DNA of 64,000 nt from Anaeromyxobacter dehalogenans 2CP-1 (GCF_000022145.1 NC_011891.1:4198501-4262500), one strand, 5' to 3'. Positions 18,463 to 27,453 are shown, numbered from the stretch's first letter. Program-made: numbers and translations. Notes: generated by a model not told the origin, from the letters alone.

Positions 18463-20423
18463 CCTCCGCGCTCGCCCTCGGCGCCATCGCCCTCACCGCC
18501 GCGAGCGGCCTCGCCGCGGCGCTGCCCGGCCTCCGCCCCGCGCGCGCGCAGGCGCTCGCCACCGCGGTGCTCTGCGCCGGCGCGGCGCTGGGCCTCGCCG
18601 CGGCGGGCGTGGCGCTGGCGGGGGGCGAGGCGGCGGCGGGCGGGGTGCTGCGGGTGGACGCGCTCTCCGGGCTGTTCCTCGTGCCCATCCTCGGCATCGC
18701 CGCGGCGGGCTCGGCATACGGGCTGCGCTACTTCCCGCAGGCGGAGCGCGGCGCGCGCGCGGTGCGGCTGCAGCTCTTCTACGGCCTCGCGGTCGCCGGG
18801 ATGGCGCTGCTCGTGTGCGCCCCCGACGCCATCGGCTTCCTCGTCGGCTGGGAGGTGATGGCGCTCGCGAACTTCTTCATGGTGCAGACCGAGGACGAGG
18901 ACCCGTCGGTGCGCCGCGGCGCGTTCCTGTACCTCGCCGCCACGCACGCCGGCACCCTGGCGCTGTTCGCGCTGTTCGCGCTGCTGCGCCGCGAGGCGGG
19001 CACGTTCGAGCTCGCGGCCATGGAGGGCCTCCGGCTCTCCGGCCCCACGGCGGCCGCGGTGCTGGCGCTGGCGCTGGCCGGCTTCGGCATGAAGGCCGGG
19101 CTCGTGCCGCTCCACTTCTGGCTGCCCCCGGCGCACGCGGCCGCGCCCAGCCACGTGTCCGCGCTCATGTCCGGGGTGGTGGTGAAGACCGGCATCTACG
19201 GGCTGATGCGGGTGACCGGCCTGGTGGAGTCGCCGCCCGAGTCGTGGGGCGTCGCGCTGCTCGCGCTGGGCGGCGTCTCGGCGGTGCTGGGCGTGGCGTT
19301 CGCGCTCGCGCAGCACGACCTGAAGCGGCTGCTCGCCTACCACACCGTGGAGAACGTGGGGATCATCGCGCTCGGGCTCGGGCTGGCGCTGCTCGGGCGC
19401 GCCCGCGGCGTCCCGGCGCTGGTGGTCCTCGGCCTGGGCGGCGCCGGCCTGCACGTCGTCAACCACGCGCTGTTCAAGTCGCTCCTGTTCCTCGGCGCCG
19501 GCGCCGTACACCACGCCACCGGCACGCGCGACCTCGACCACCTGGGCGGCCTCGCGCGCGCCATGCCGCGGACGGCGCTGCTGTTCGTGGTCGGCGCCGC
19601 GGCCATCAGCGGGCTCCCGCCGCTGAACGGCTTCGCCTCGGAGTGGCTGGTCTACCTGGGCCTGCTCGACGGCCTGCGCCAGCCCGGGGGCGACCTGCTC
19701 GCGTACGTGACGCTGGGCGCGCCGGCGCTGGCGCTGGTGGGCGGCCTGGCCGCGGCCTGCTTCGCGAAGGTGGTCGGGGTGGTGTTCCTGGGCAGCCCGC
19801 GCAGCCACCACGCCGACGGCGCGCACGAGCCGCCCGCGGCCATGCTCGCGCCCATGGCGCTCCTCGCCGCCGCCTGCGCCGCCATCGGCCTGTTCCCGGC
19901 CGCGACCACCGCGCCGCTCGCCCGCGCCGCGGCCGCCTGGGCCCGCGTCGATCCCGCGCTGCTCGCCGCCCCCGCCGCGCGCGCGGCCGCCGGCGCCGCG
20001 CGGGTGAGCGCGGTCGCCGCGGTCCTGCTCGTGGCGACGCTGGCGGTGGCGGCGTGGCGGCGGCGCCGGCTGGCCGGCCGCATCGCGCCCGCCGTGCAGA
20101 CCTGGGGCTGCGCCTTCTCCGCGCCGACCGCCCGCATGCAGTACACCGGCTCGTCGCTCGCCGCGCTGCTGGTGGCGCGCTTCTCCTGGGCGGTCCACCC
20201 GCGGCGCACCGAGCCGCGGCTGGAGGGGCCGTTCCCGGCGCCGGCGCCGTTCGCCACCACGGTGCCGGACACCGTCCTCGACCTCGCCCTCCTCCCGGCG
20301 GCGCGCGCGTACGGCTGGATCGCCGAGCGCGCGCGCCTCCTCTACCTCCGCAGGATCCACTTCCAGATGCTGCTCGTGCTCGTGACGCTCCTCGCCGTCC
20401 TCGCCTGGGGGTTCGCGTGGTGA
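18459..20423 (+). CDS. HyfB-like proton-translocating membrane subunit (second copy)
   Basis: A 654-residue paralogue of the preceding gene, starting at a GTG within GTGA overlapping the upstream stop. It keeps the antiporter-like core: GFGMKAGLVPLHFWLPPAHA, SHVSALMSGVVVKTGIYGLM, LKRLLAYHTVENVGIIALG and the HyfB-type C-terminus WGCAFSAPTARMQYTGSS. Sequence identity in these blocks to the first copy is high, which implies an old tandem duplication, although overall the two have diverged. Together with the HyfF-like subunit the operon encodes three antiporter-like modules, more than most group 4 hydrogenases of comparable size. Confidence 0.88.
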   Translation: MTSALALGAIALTAASGLAAALPGLRPARAQALATAVLCAGAALGLAAAGVALAGGEAAAGGVLRVDALSGLFLVPILGIAAAGSAYGLRYFPQAERGARAVRLQLFYGLAVAGMALLVCAPDAIGFLVGWEVMALANFFMVQTEDEDPSVRRGAFLYLAATHAGTLALFALFALLRREAGTFELAAMEGLRLSGPTAAAVLALALAGFGMKAGLVPLHFWLPPAHAAAPSHVSALMSGVVVKTGIYGLMRVTGLVESPPESWGVALLALGGVSAVLGVAFALAQHDLKRLLAYHTVENVGIIALGLGLALLGRARGVPALVVLGLGGAGLHVVNHALFKSLLFLGAGAVHHATGTRDLDHLGGLARAMPRTALLFVVGAAAISGLPPLNGFASEWLVYLGLLDGLRQPGGDLLAYVTLGAPALALVGGLAAACFAKVVGVVFLGSPRSHHADGAHEPPAAMLAPMALLAAACAAIGLFPAATTAPLARAAAAWARVDPALLAAPAARAAAGAARVSAVAAVLLVATLAVAAWRRRRLAGRIAPAVQTWGCAFSAPTARMQYTGSSLAALLVARFSWAVHPRRTEPRLEGPFPAPAPFATTVPDTVLDLALLPAARAYGWIAERARLLYLRRIHFQMLLVLVTLLAVLAWGFAW

Positions 20424-21340
20424 ACGCACCCATGGTCCTGCGCACCGCGCTCCACGTGGTCGCGCTGCTCGTGCTCCCGCCGCTGCTGCTCGGCGTGATC
20501 AACCGCGTGAAGTCCATCGTCGGCGGCCGCCGCGGCCCGCCACTGCTGCAGCCGTACCTCGACCTCGCCAAGCTGCTGCGCAAGGGGGCGGTCTACAGCC
20601 GGACCACCACCTGGGTGTTCCGCGCCGGCCCGGTGATCGGGCTCGCGGCGGTCGCCTCCGCCGGCCTGCTCCTCTCCATGGGCGGCGCCCCCGCGCCCAT
20701 CGCGTTCACCGGCGACTTCGTCCTGTTCGCCTACCTGCTCGGCCTGGGCCGCTTCTTCACCGCGCTCGCCGCGCTCGACACCGGCTCGTCGTTCGAGGGC
20801 ATGGGCGCGGCGCGCGAGGTGACGTTCGCGAGCCTGGCCGAGCCGGCGCTGTTCCTCTGCCTGCTGGTGCTGGCGCGCGCCACCGGCTCGCTGTCGCTCT
20901 CCGGCATGCTCGGTCCCGACCTCGACGCGGCCTGGTCCTCGGCGGCGCCGGGCCTCCTGCTCGCCGCCATCGGCCTGTTCGTGGTGGCGCTCGCGGAGTG
21001 CTCGCGCATCCCGGTGGACGACCCCAACACGCACCTCGAGCTCACCATGATCCACGAGGTGATGGTGCTCGACCACGGCGGGCCCGACCTCGCGCTCATC
21101 CTGTACGGCGCGGCCATGAAGATGTTCCTGTTCGGCGCCCTGCTCTCCCGCCTGGTGCTCGGCCACGGCGCCGGCGCGCTCGCCTCGGAGGCGCTGTTCT
21201 TCCTGGGCGTGATCGCGTTCGCGGTGGCGGTGGGCGTGGTCGAGTCGGTGATGGCGCGGCTGCGCATCGTGCGCGTGCCGCAGCTCCTGGTGGGCGCCTC
21301 GGTGCTGTCCGCCTTCGCCCTGGTCCTCCTGCTCCGGTGA
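20420..21340 (+). CDS. HyfC/NuoH-like membrane anchor subunit
   Basis: A 306-residue membrane protein of the respiratory complex I subunit 1 family (HyfC, HycD, EchB). GTG start overlaps the previous stop as GTGA; an ATG lies 12 bases later. The family-defining acidic loop is present (ECSRIPVDDPNTHLELTMIH, followed by EVMVLDHGGPDLALILYG) with about eight membrane helices. This subunit anchors the peripheral redox arm and forms the site linking electron transfer to ion movement. Length matches HyfC (about 315 residues). Confidence 0.92.
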   Translation: MNAPMVLRTALHVVALLVLPPLLLGVINRVKSIVGGRRGPPLLQPYLDLAKLLRKGAVYSRTTTWVFRAGPVIGLAAVASAGLLLSMGGAPAPIAFTGDFVLFAYLLGLGRFFTALAALDTGSSFEGMGAAREVTFASLAEPALFLCLLVLARATGSLSLSGMLGPDLDAAWSSAAPGLLLAAIGLFVVALAECSRIPVDDPNTHLELTMIHEVMVLDHGGPDLALILYGAAMKMFLFGALLSRLVLGHGAGALASEALFFLGVIAFAVAVGVVESVMARLRIVRVPQLLVGASVLSAFALVLLLR

Positions 21341-21344
21341 CCCC

Positions 21345-21992
21345 GTGACCTCCCTCACCGACCTCGTCTTCATCCTCGTCGTCGTCATCGACTTCTTCCT
21401 GCTCGCCTCGAGCCGGCTCGGCGCCGCCATCCGCGCGGTCGCCACGCAGGGGGCGCTGCTCGCGGCCCTGCCGCTGCTGCTGCTGGAGGGCGGGCACCAG
21501 GTCGGCCACGTGCTGCTGCTCGCGGTCGGGGCGCTCGCCATCAAGGGCGCGCTCATCCCCTGGCTCATGTTCCGCGCCATCCGCGAGGCCTCCATCCGGC
21601 GCGAGATGGAGCCCATCGTCGGCTTCGTCCCGTCGATGGTGCTGGGCGGCATCGGGGTGGCGCTCGCGTTCGCGTTCTCGAGCCGCCTGCCGCTCCCGGG
21701 CGGCGAGGCGCACCCGTACCTGGTCCCGACGGCGCTCTCGACGGTGTGGGCCGGGATGCTGCTGGTGGTCTCGCGCCGGAAGGCCGTCAACCAGGTGCTG
21801 GGCTTCCTGGTGCTGGAGAACGGCGTCTACGTCTTCGGCCTGCTGCTCACCGGGATCATGCCGGTGATGGTGGAGGCGGGCGTGCTGCTCGACCTGTTCG
21901 CCGCCGTGTTCGTCATGGGCATCGTCATGTTCCACATCAACCGCGAGTTCGCCTCGCTCGACACCGAGAAGCTCTCGGCGCTGAAGGACTGA
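21345..21992 (+). CDS. HyfE-like small membrane subunit (NuoK-like)
   Basis: A 215-residue protein with about six to seven hydrophobic segments, GTG start four bases after the preceding stop. It resembles hydrogenase-4 component E (VLGFLVLENGVYVFGLLLTG and VEAGVLLDLFAAVFVMGIV carry the conserved glutamates that correspond to NuoK). It probably contributes to the proton path between HyfC and the antiporter-like subunits. No alternative family fits better, and its place between HyfC-like and HyfF-like genes supports the call. Confidence 0.88.
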   Translation: MTSLTDLVFILVVVIDFFLLASSRLGAAIRAVATQGALLAALPLLLLEGGHQVGHVLLLAVGALAIKGALIPWLMFRAIREASIRREMEPIVGFVPSMVLGGIGVALAFAFSSRLPLPGGEAHPYLVPTALSTVWAGMLLVVSRRKAVNQVLGFLVLENGVYVFGLLLTGIMPVMVEAGVLLDLFAAVFVMGIVMFHINREFASLDTEKLSALKD

Positions 21993-21998
21993 CCGCGC

Positions 21999-23429
21999 AT
22001 GGTGCTCCTCATCGCCGCCCCGCTCGCGCTCGCGCTGGTCGCGTTCGCGATGCCCTCCGCCCGGCGCCGCCCGCTGGTGCTCCTCGCCGGTGCGCTGGTC
22101 CACACCGCCGGCGTCCTGGCGCTGCTGGCCGCCCCGCCGCCCGCCCGCGAGGGCGCCTGGCTCGCGTTCGACCCGCTCGCGCGCGTCACGCTCCTCACCG
22201 CCACCGCGCTGTTCCTCGCCTCGGCGGTGTACGCGCAGGGATACCTCGCCCGCCGCGCCGATCGCGACAACCGCGTGTTCGTGGGCGGCCTGCTGGTGCT
22301 GCTCTCGGCCATGACCACGGTGGCGCTCTCGCACCACCTCGGCCTGACCTGGGTGGCCATGGAGGCGAGCACGCTCTCCACCGCGCCCCTCATCTACTTC
22401 AACCAGAACGCCCGCTCGCTCGAGGCCGCCTGGAAGTACCTGCTCATCGGCTCGCTCGGCATCGCGCTGGCCCTGCTCGGCACGTTCTTCCTGGCGCTCG
22501 CCGGGGCGGGCCCGGGCGGCCCGAAGTCGCTGATGGTCGAGGACCTGATCGCGGCCGGCGGCGCGCTCTCCCGGCCGTGGGTGCGGGCGGCGTTCGTGTT
22601 CCTGCTGGTGGGCTACGGCACGAAGATGGGCCTCGCGCCGCTGCACTCCTGGAAGCCGGACGCCTACGGCGAGGCGCCCGGGATCCTCGGGGCGCTGCTC
22701 GCCGGCGGGCTCACCAACTTCGCGTTCGTCTCGGTGGTGCGCGTGTTCCAGGTGACGATCGCGGCCGGCGAGGGCGCGTTCGCGCGCGACGCGCTCATGG
22801 CGCTCGGCCTGCTCTCGATCGGCCTCGCCGCGGTGTTCGTGGTCGGGCAGCGCGACTTCAAGCGCATGCTCGCGTACTCCAGCGTCGAGCACATGGGCAT
22901 CCTCGCCATCGGCGTGTCGCTGGGCGGCGCCGCGACCGCCGGCGCGTTCTTCCACACCATGAACAACGGCCTGACCAAGGGCGTGCTGTTCCTGTCGGCC
23001 GGAAACATCCACCGCGCCTTCGGCTCGAAGACCACCGACGACGTGCACGGCGCCGCGCGTCGCCTGCCGCTCTCCGGGCCCCTGTTCCTGGCCGGCTTCC
23101 TCGCCATCACCGGCTCGCCGCCGTTCGGGCCGTTCTTCAGCGAGTTCGCCATCGTGAACGGCGCGTTCGGCGCCGGACGCTACTGGGTGGGCGGGCTGTT
23201 CCTCGCGTTCCTGGCGGTGATCTTCGTGGGCATGGCCGCGACCGTGCTCGACGTGGTGCAGGGCGACCCGTCGGACGCGCCGCGCGTGCCCGGCACCGGG
23301 GACAGCTGGCTGACCGCCGGCCCGCCGCTGGCGCTCATGCTGGTGGTCCTGGCGCTGGGGGTGTTCCTGCCGGCGGGGCTGAAGGACCTGTTCGGCGCCG
23401 CGGCGGCGCTCGTCGGGGGAGGCTGGTGA
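21999..23429 (+). CDS. HyfF-like proton-translocating membrane subunit
   Basis: A 476-residue NuoL/M/N-type membrane protein, hydrogenase-4 component F type, with about 13-14 helices. Conserved blocks include LTWVAMEASTLSTAPLIYF, GYGTKMGLAPLHSWKPDAYG, RDFKRMLAYSSVEHMGILAI and FFHTMNNGLTKGVLFLSAGN. The TKMG lysine and helical KxHS(W) region match ion-translocating subunits. It is the third antiporter-like subunit in the operon. It overlaps the next gene as TGATG. Confidence 0.92.
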   Translation: MVLLIAAPLALALVAFAMPSARRRPLVLLAGALVHTAGVLALLAAPPPAREGAWLAFDPLARVTLLTATALFLASAVYAQGYLARRADRDNRVFVGGLLVLLSAMTTVALSHHLGLTWVAMEASTLSTAPLIYFNQNARSLEAAWKYLLIGSLGIALALLGTFFLALAGAGPGGPKSLMVEDLIAAGGALSRPWVRAAFVFLLVGYGTKMGLAPLHSWKPDAYGEAPGILGALLAGGLTNFAFVSVVRVFQVTIAAGEGAFARDALMALGLLSIGLAAVFVVGQRDFKRMLAYSSVEHMGILAIGVSLGGAATAGAFFHTMNNGLTKGVLFLSAGNIHRAFGSKTTDDVHGAARRLPLSGPLFLAGFLAITGSPPFGPFFSEFAIVNGAFGAGRYWVGGLFLAFLAVIFVGMAATVLDVVQGDPSDAPRVPGTGDSWLTAGPPLALMLVVLALGVFLPAGLKDLFGAAAALVGGGW

Positions 23430-24994
23430 TGGCCCGCAACACGACCGCGACCGCCGGGCACGGCGCCGCGCCCCGCGCCAGCGACGTCCTCGAGACCTGG
23501 AACGGCGAGCCGGTGGACGCGCGCGCGGTGCCGGTGCACGAGCCCGCCCGGTTCAACGAGATCGTCCTCGCCGCGCACCGCGGCGGCGGGCGCCTCGCCG
23601 CGCTGTTCGGCCGCCCCGACGCCGGGGGCGGCGTCCTCGTGACCGCGGTGCTGGCGGACGACCCGGAGGGCCGGCTGGCGCTGCTCGCCACCCGCGTCGC
23701 CGACGCGTTCCCTTCGATCGCGGCCGAGCTGCCCGCGGCCCAGGCGTTCGAGCGCGAGCTGGCGGAGCAGTGGGGGCTGCGCCCCGAGGGCCACCCCTGG
23801 CTGAAGCCGCTCCGCTTCGAGCCGCCGCGCCGCGCCGCGCCGGATCCGTTCGGCCGCCAGGACCCGCGCGCCACCATCCCCGGCGAGTACCCGTTCTTCC
23901 GGGTCGAGGGCGAGGAGGTGCACGAGGTCGCGGTGGGCCCGGTGCACGCGGGCATCATCGAGCCGGGCCACTTCCGCTTCCAGTGCCACGGCGAGCGCGT
24001 GTTCCACCTCGAGATCGTGCTCGGCTACCAGCACCGCGGCGTGGAGCGCCTCCTGCGCGGCGGCCCGGACCGCCGCTCCATGGCGCTCGCCGAGTCGATC
24101 GCCGGCGACACCGCGGTGGGCCACGGGCTCGCCTACGCGAAGGCGGTCGAGTCGCTCGCCGGCGTGGCGCCGACCGCGCGCGCCATGTCGCTGCGCGGGA
24201 TCGGGCTCGAGCTGGAGCGGATCGCGAACCACGTCGGCGACCTGGGCGCGCTGGCCGGCGACGTGGGCTTCCTGCCCACGGCGTCGTACTGCGGCGCGCT
24301 CCGCGCCGAGTTCCTGAACGCGGTGGCGGAGATCTGCGGCAACCGCTTCGGGCGCAGCCTGGTGTGCCCGGGCGGCGTGAAGCACGACCTCGACGCGGAG
24401 GCGGCGCGCGCGCTGGCCGCCCGCGTCCGCGCGGCCTGGGAGAAGACCCGGCGCGCGGCGTCGCTCATGTTCGAGTCGCCCTCGGTGCGCGCCCGGTTCG
24501 AGGGCACCGGCACCGTGCCCACCGCGCTGGCGCAGGCGCTCGGGATGGTCGGGCCGGCCGCGCGCGCCAGCGGCGTGGACCGCGACGTCCGGCGCGACCA
24601 CGCGTTCGGCATCTACCGCTTCTCCCACGTGGCGGTGACCACCGCCGAGAACGGTGACGTGCTGGCCCGCGCGCTCATCCGCCTGCTCGAGGCCGAGCGG
24701 AGCGTGGAGTTCGTGCTCGACCAGCTCGAGCGGCTGCCCGGCGGCCCCTCGCGCACGGCGCCCGGGCCGCTCGCGCCCGGCGCGCTGGTGGTCTCCATGG
24801 TGGAGGGCTGGCGCGGGGAGATCGCCCACGTCGCGGTGACCGACGCGCAGGGGCGCCTCGAGGCCTACAAGGTGAAGGACCCGTCCTTCCACAACTGGTT
24901 CGGGCTCGCCATGGCGCTCCGCGACGGCCAGATCTCCGACTTCCCGCTCTGCAACAAGAGCTTCAACCTCTCCTACGCGGGGCACGACCTGTGA
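23429..24994 (+). CDS. HyfG-like NuoC-NuoD fusion subunit without NiFe-site cysteines
   Basis: A 521-residue soluble subunit. Residues about 40-150 resemble NuoC, and residues 160-521 resemble NuoD and the large subunit of group 4 hydrogenases (HFRFQCHGERVFHLEIVLGY then QHRGVERLL). In true hydrogenases the next motif is an RICGxC cysteine pair. Here residues 222-232 read ESIAGDTAVGH with no cysteine. The C-terminal DPCxxC motif is likewise absent (DFPLCNKSF, a single Cys). Only five scattered cysteines exist. A NiFe centre therefore cannot be bound in the usual way, as in Ehr-type (energy-converting hydrogenase-related) complexes. No hyp maturation genes are nearby. Confidence 0.9.
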   Translation: MARNTTATAGHGAAPRASDVLETWNGEPVDARAVPVHEPARFNEIVLAAHRGGGRLAALFGRPDAGGGVLVTAVLADDPEGRLALLATRVADAFPSIAAELPAAQAFERELAEQWGLRPEGHPWLKPLRFEPPRRAAPDPFGRQDPRATIPGEYPFFRVEGEEVHEVAVGPVHAGIIEPGHFRFQCHGERVFHLEIVLGYQHRGVERLLRGGPDRRSMALAESIAGDTAVGHGLAYAKAVESLAGVAPTARAMSLRGIGLELERIANHVGDLGALAGDVGFLPTASYCGALRAEFLNAVAEICGNRFGRSLVCPGGVKHDLDAEAARALAARVRAAWEKTRRAASLMFESPSVRARFEGTGTVPTALAQALGMVGPAARASGVDRDVRRDHAFGIYRFSHVAVTTAENGDVLARALIRLLEAERSVEFVLDQLERLPGGPSRTAPGPLAPGALVVSMVEGWRGEIAHVAVTDAQGRLEAYKVKDPSFHNWFGLAMALRDGQISDFPLCNKSFNLSYAGHDL

Positions 24995-25770
24995 TCGACA
25001 TCCTGAAGTTCCGGCTCGGCTACGGGAACCAGACCGTGGCCTTCCCCGACGGCCCGCCCCGCTTCCCGGCGCGCTTCCGGGGGCGGCCGGTGGTGGATCC
25101 GTCGCGCTGCGAGGCCGGCTGCGCCGGCTGCGCCGGCTGCGCCGAGGCGTGCCCCACCGAGGCGATCCTCGACCCCGGCACCGCGACGATGCGGGTGGAC
25201 CTGGGGCGCTGCACGTTCTGCGGCGACTGCGTCACCGCCTGCCCGCCGGGCGCGATCCGCTTCACCGGCGACCACCGCCTCGCCGCCCGCACCCGCGAGG
25301 CGCTGGTGGTGTCGCGCGACGCGCCGGTGCTCGCGGAGGCGCTCGACGGCGAGCTGCGGCGGGTGCTGGGCCGCTCGCTCAAGCTCCGGCAGGTCTCGGC
25401 GGGCGGCTGCAGCGGCTGCGAGGCGGAGCTGAACGCCTCCGGCAACATCCAGTTCGACGTGGGCCGCTTCGGCGTGCAGTTCGTCGCCTCGCCCCGCCAC
25501 GCGGACGGCCTCGTGATCACCGGGCCCGTCACCGAGAACATGCGCCTCGCGCTGCGCCAGACCTGGGAGGCGGTGCCCGCGCCGCGGATCGTGATCGCGG
25601 TGGGCGCCTGCGCCATCTCCGGCGGCCCGTTCGCGGGCAGCCCGGTGACCTGCGGCGGCGCCGCGGCCGCGCTCGACGGGATCCCGGTGGACCTCTACGT
25701 CCCCGGGTGCCCGCCGCACCCGATCACGTTCCTCGACGGGATCCTGCGGCTGCTCGGGCGCCTGAAGTAG
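24991..25770 (+). CDS. HyfH-HyfI fusion: 2x[4Fe-4S] ferredoxin plus NuoB-like small subunit
   Basis: A 259-residue protein with GTG start overlapping the upstream stop (GTGA). Residues 36-90 are a two-cluster ferredoxin: C44, C47, C50, C54 with an extra C40, then C74, C77, C80, C84. Residues 125-259 are a NuoB/HyfI-type small subunit that keeps all four ligands of the proximal (N2-like) cluster: C140, C143, C207 and C240. In E. coli these parts are separate genes (hyfH, hyfI). The fusion completes an electron path to the HyfG-like subunit, even though that subunit has no NiFe site. It is the last gene of the operon; the next gene is convergent. Confidence 0.9.
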   Translation: MIDILKFRLGYGNQTVAFPDGPPRFPARFRGRPVVDPSRCEAGCAGCAGCAEACPTEAILDPGTATMRVDLGRCTFCGDCVTACPPGAIRFTGDHRLAARTREALVVSRDAPVLAEALDGELRRVLGRSLKLRQVSAGGCSGCEAELNASGNIQFDVGRFGVQFVASPRHADGLVITGPVTENMRLALRQTWEAVPAPRIVIAVGACAISGGPFAGSPVTCGGAAAALDGIPVDLYVPGCPPHPITFLDGILRLLGRLK

Positions 25771-25787
25771 GCCGGCCGCCGCCCGCG

Positions 25788-26120
25788 TCAGCCCGTCCAG
25801 CCGGTCGGCGCCGGGCGCGCGTCCTCCCGCGGCGCGTGCGGCGGGAGCAGGAGCGGCTCCTCGGGCATCGCGATCCAGAGCGCCACGTAGACCACGATCC
25901 CCCAGCCGCCGAGCACGACGGAGAGCAGGAACGCGAGGCGGATCGCGGCGCACGGGACGCCGAAGCGGTTGGCGAGCCCGCGCGCGACGCCCGCGATCAT
26001 CCTGCCCTCGCGGGCGCGGGTCCACTCGCGGAAGGGCGGGCGGCCCACCAGCCAGCTCGTGCAGGCGGCGCAGCGGGTCGCGCCCGGCGCGGTCTCGGTG
26101 CGGCAGTACGGGCAGAGCAT
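25788..26120 (-). CDS. Zinc-ribbon PspC-domain membrane protein
   Basis: A 110-residue protein preceded by a strong GGAGGAGG. Residues 3-20 form a zinc ribbon (CPYC and CAAC). Residues about 36-90 are a PspC domain (GVARGLANRFGVPCAAIRL, then a membrane helix with GWGIVVYVALWIAMPEE). PspC proteins take part in the phage-shock/envelope-stress response in other bacteria. The C-terminus is Pro-rich. No pspA-like gene is adjacent. Confidence 0.9.
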   Translation of the reverse strand: MLCPYCRTETAPGATRCAACTSWLVGRPPFREWTRAREGRMIAGVARGLANRFGVPCAAIRLAFLLSVVLGGWGIVVYVALWIAMPEEPLLLPPHAPREDARPAPTGWTG

Positions 26121-26162
26121 CGGTGCGTCCTCCTCCGGAGCCCTACGCGCGCCCAGCCGGGT

Positions 26163-26801
26163 TTATTTCGCGCGCGCCTCGGCGCGCCCGAAGGCCCCCG
26201 CCCACAGGCTCGTCCCGCCGGGCGCCTGGACCACGCGCTGCCGCCGGAGCGGCAGCCCGTAGTGCTCGAACAGGCGCACCAGCTCCTCGGGCGGGACCGG
26301 CCGGGCGGCGCGCTCGATCAGGCGCAGCGCCTGCGAGGGCGGCTCGGGCGCCTCGCCGCCGGGCAGGCGCAGCACGATGGAGCAGGCGCCGCCGTCGGCC
26401 AGCCAGCCCGCGATGCGCCGCACCAGCGGCTCCGGGTGCAGGTACTCGAGCACCAGCGCGGCGTGGACGAGGTCGAACGCGCCGGGCGGCGCGCGCCAGG
26501 TCTCGGCGTCGGTGCAGTACAGCTCGAGGCGCGGGCCCAGGTGGAAGAAGCGCTGCCGCGCGATGGCGAGGTACTGCAGGTTGACGTCGAGGCCCACCAC
26601 GCGCCCGGTGACCGATGGGTCCACGTGCTCGAGGCCGTCGCCGGTGGCGCAGCCGACCACGAGCAGCCGGTCGGGCTGGGCCGAGAGGTAGGCCTCCTGG
26701 AAGAGGCCGTCGAGCGTCGAGCGGAGGTCCAGGCCCTCCGGGCCCAGGTATCGCGCGTGGTCGGCGGCGGGGACCACGGTCCACGGGTTCGGAGCGCGCA
26801 T
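26163..26801 (-). CDS. Class I SAM-dependent methyltransferase
   Basis: A 212-residue Rossmann-fold methyltransferase. Motif I is VVGCATGDGLEHV with GLDVNLQYLAIAR (the acidic end of strand 2) next, and AFDLVHAALVLEYL forms the motif II/III region. The rest of the fold continues with RIAGWLADGGACSIVLRLPG. The substrate cannot be told from sequence. It ends in TAA, a rare stop in this GC-rich window. It is divergent from the GNAT gene with a 103-bp gap. Confidence 0.85.
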   Translation of the reverse strand: MRAPNPWTVVPAADHARYLGPEGLDLRSTLDGLFQEAYLSAQPDRLLVVGCATGDGLEHVDPSVTGRVVGLDVNLQYLAIARQRFFHLGPRLELYCTDAETWRAPPGAFDLVHAALVLEYLHPEPLVRRIAGWLADGGACSIVLRLPGGEAPEPPSQALRLIERAARPVPPEELVRLFEHYGLPLRRQRVVQAPGGTSLWAGAFGRAEARAK

Positions 26802-26904
26802 CGGTCGCTACCCTACCCCGAAACGGCCGGCCGCGAGCGCGCGCGGCGGAGGGCGGGCCGGGCCGGGTGTCGCGCAACCGGCGGCCGTCGCCTACCCTGG
26901 AGAC

Positions 26905-27393
26905 ATGCGCGTGCGGCGCCTCGAGCCTGCGGACCTGGACGCCTGCCTCGACCTGTTCGCGGCGGTGTGCGCCGAGCGCCGCTGGCTCGCGACCGAGCCG
27001 CCGGTGGACCGCCGCGAGGTGCGCCGCGGGTGGGAGGCGCTGCTCGGGACCGGCGAGGGGACGCTGCTCCTGGCCGAGGCGGGGGCGGGCGCGCCGCCGG
27101 CCGGGATGGCGATGCTGGTGGGCCGGACCCTGCCGCAGCTCGGCATGCTGGTCGCCGCCGGCTCCCGCCGCCAGGGCGTGGGCGACGCCTTGGTGCAGGC
27201 CGCGGTGGGCTGGGCGCGCGCCGCCGGCGCGCGGGAGCTCGTGCTGCACGTGTTCCCGCACAACACCGCCGCCCGAGCGCTGTACGCGAAGCACGGCTTC
27301 GCGCAGACCGCCGTGCTCCGCCGCGCGTTCCCCCGCAGCACCGGCGAGCGCTGGGACGCGATCCGGATGACCAAGCCGCTCGAGCCAGTCTGA
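26905..27393 (+). CDS. GNAT-family N-acetyltransferase
   Basis: A 162-residue GNAT protein covering the whole fold. The acetyl-CoA pyrophosphate loop is recognisable as RRQGVGDALVQAAVGWAR, preceded by the strand LPQLGMLVAAGS and followed by ELVLHVFPHNTAARALYAKHGF, the family's C-terminal motif. It would acetylate an amine of a small molecule or protein; the substrate is unknown. It is convergent with pncB, and the gap between them holds copy A of a dispersed repeat. Confidence 0.88.
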   Translation: MRVRRLEPADLDACLDLFAAVCAERRWLATEPPVDRREVRRGWEALLGTGEGTLLLAEAGAGAPPAGMAMLVGRTLPQLGMLVAAGSRRQGVGDALVQAAVGWARAAGARELVLHVFPHNTAARALYAKHGFAQTAVLRRAFPRSTGERWDAIRMTKPLEPV

Positions 27394-27453
27394 GGGAGCT
27401 CGGCACGCGCGGCGAAGCCGCGCCCGCGAGGACCTCGCGCGGGCCCGTGCCAG

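Noticed and set aside
23429-24994. Annotation of the large subunit as a working NiFe hydrogenase
   Set aside because: Both cysteine pairs that bind the NiFe centre are absent and no maturation genes are seen.
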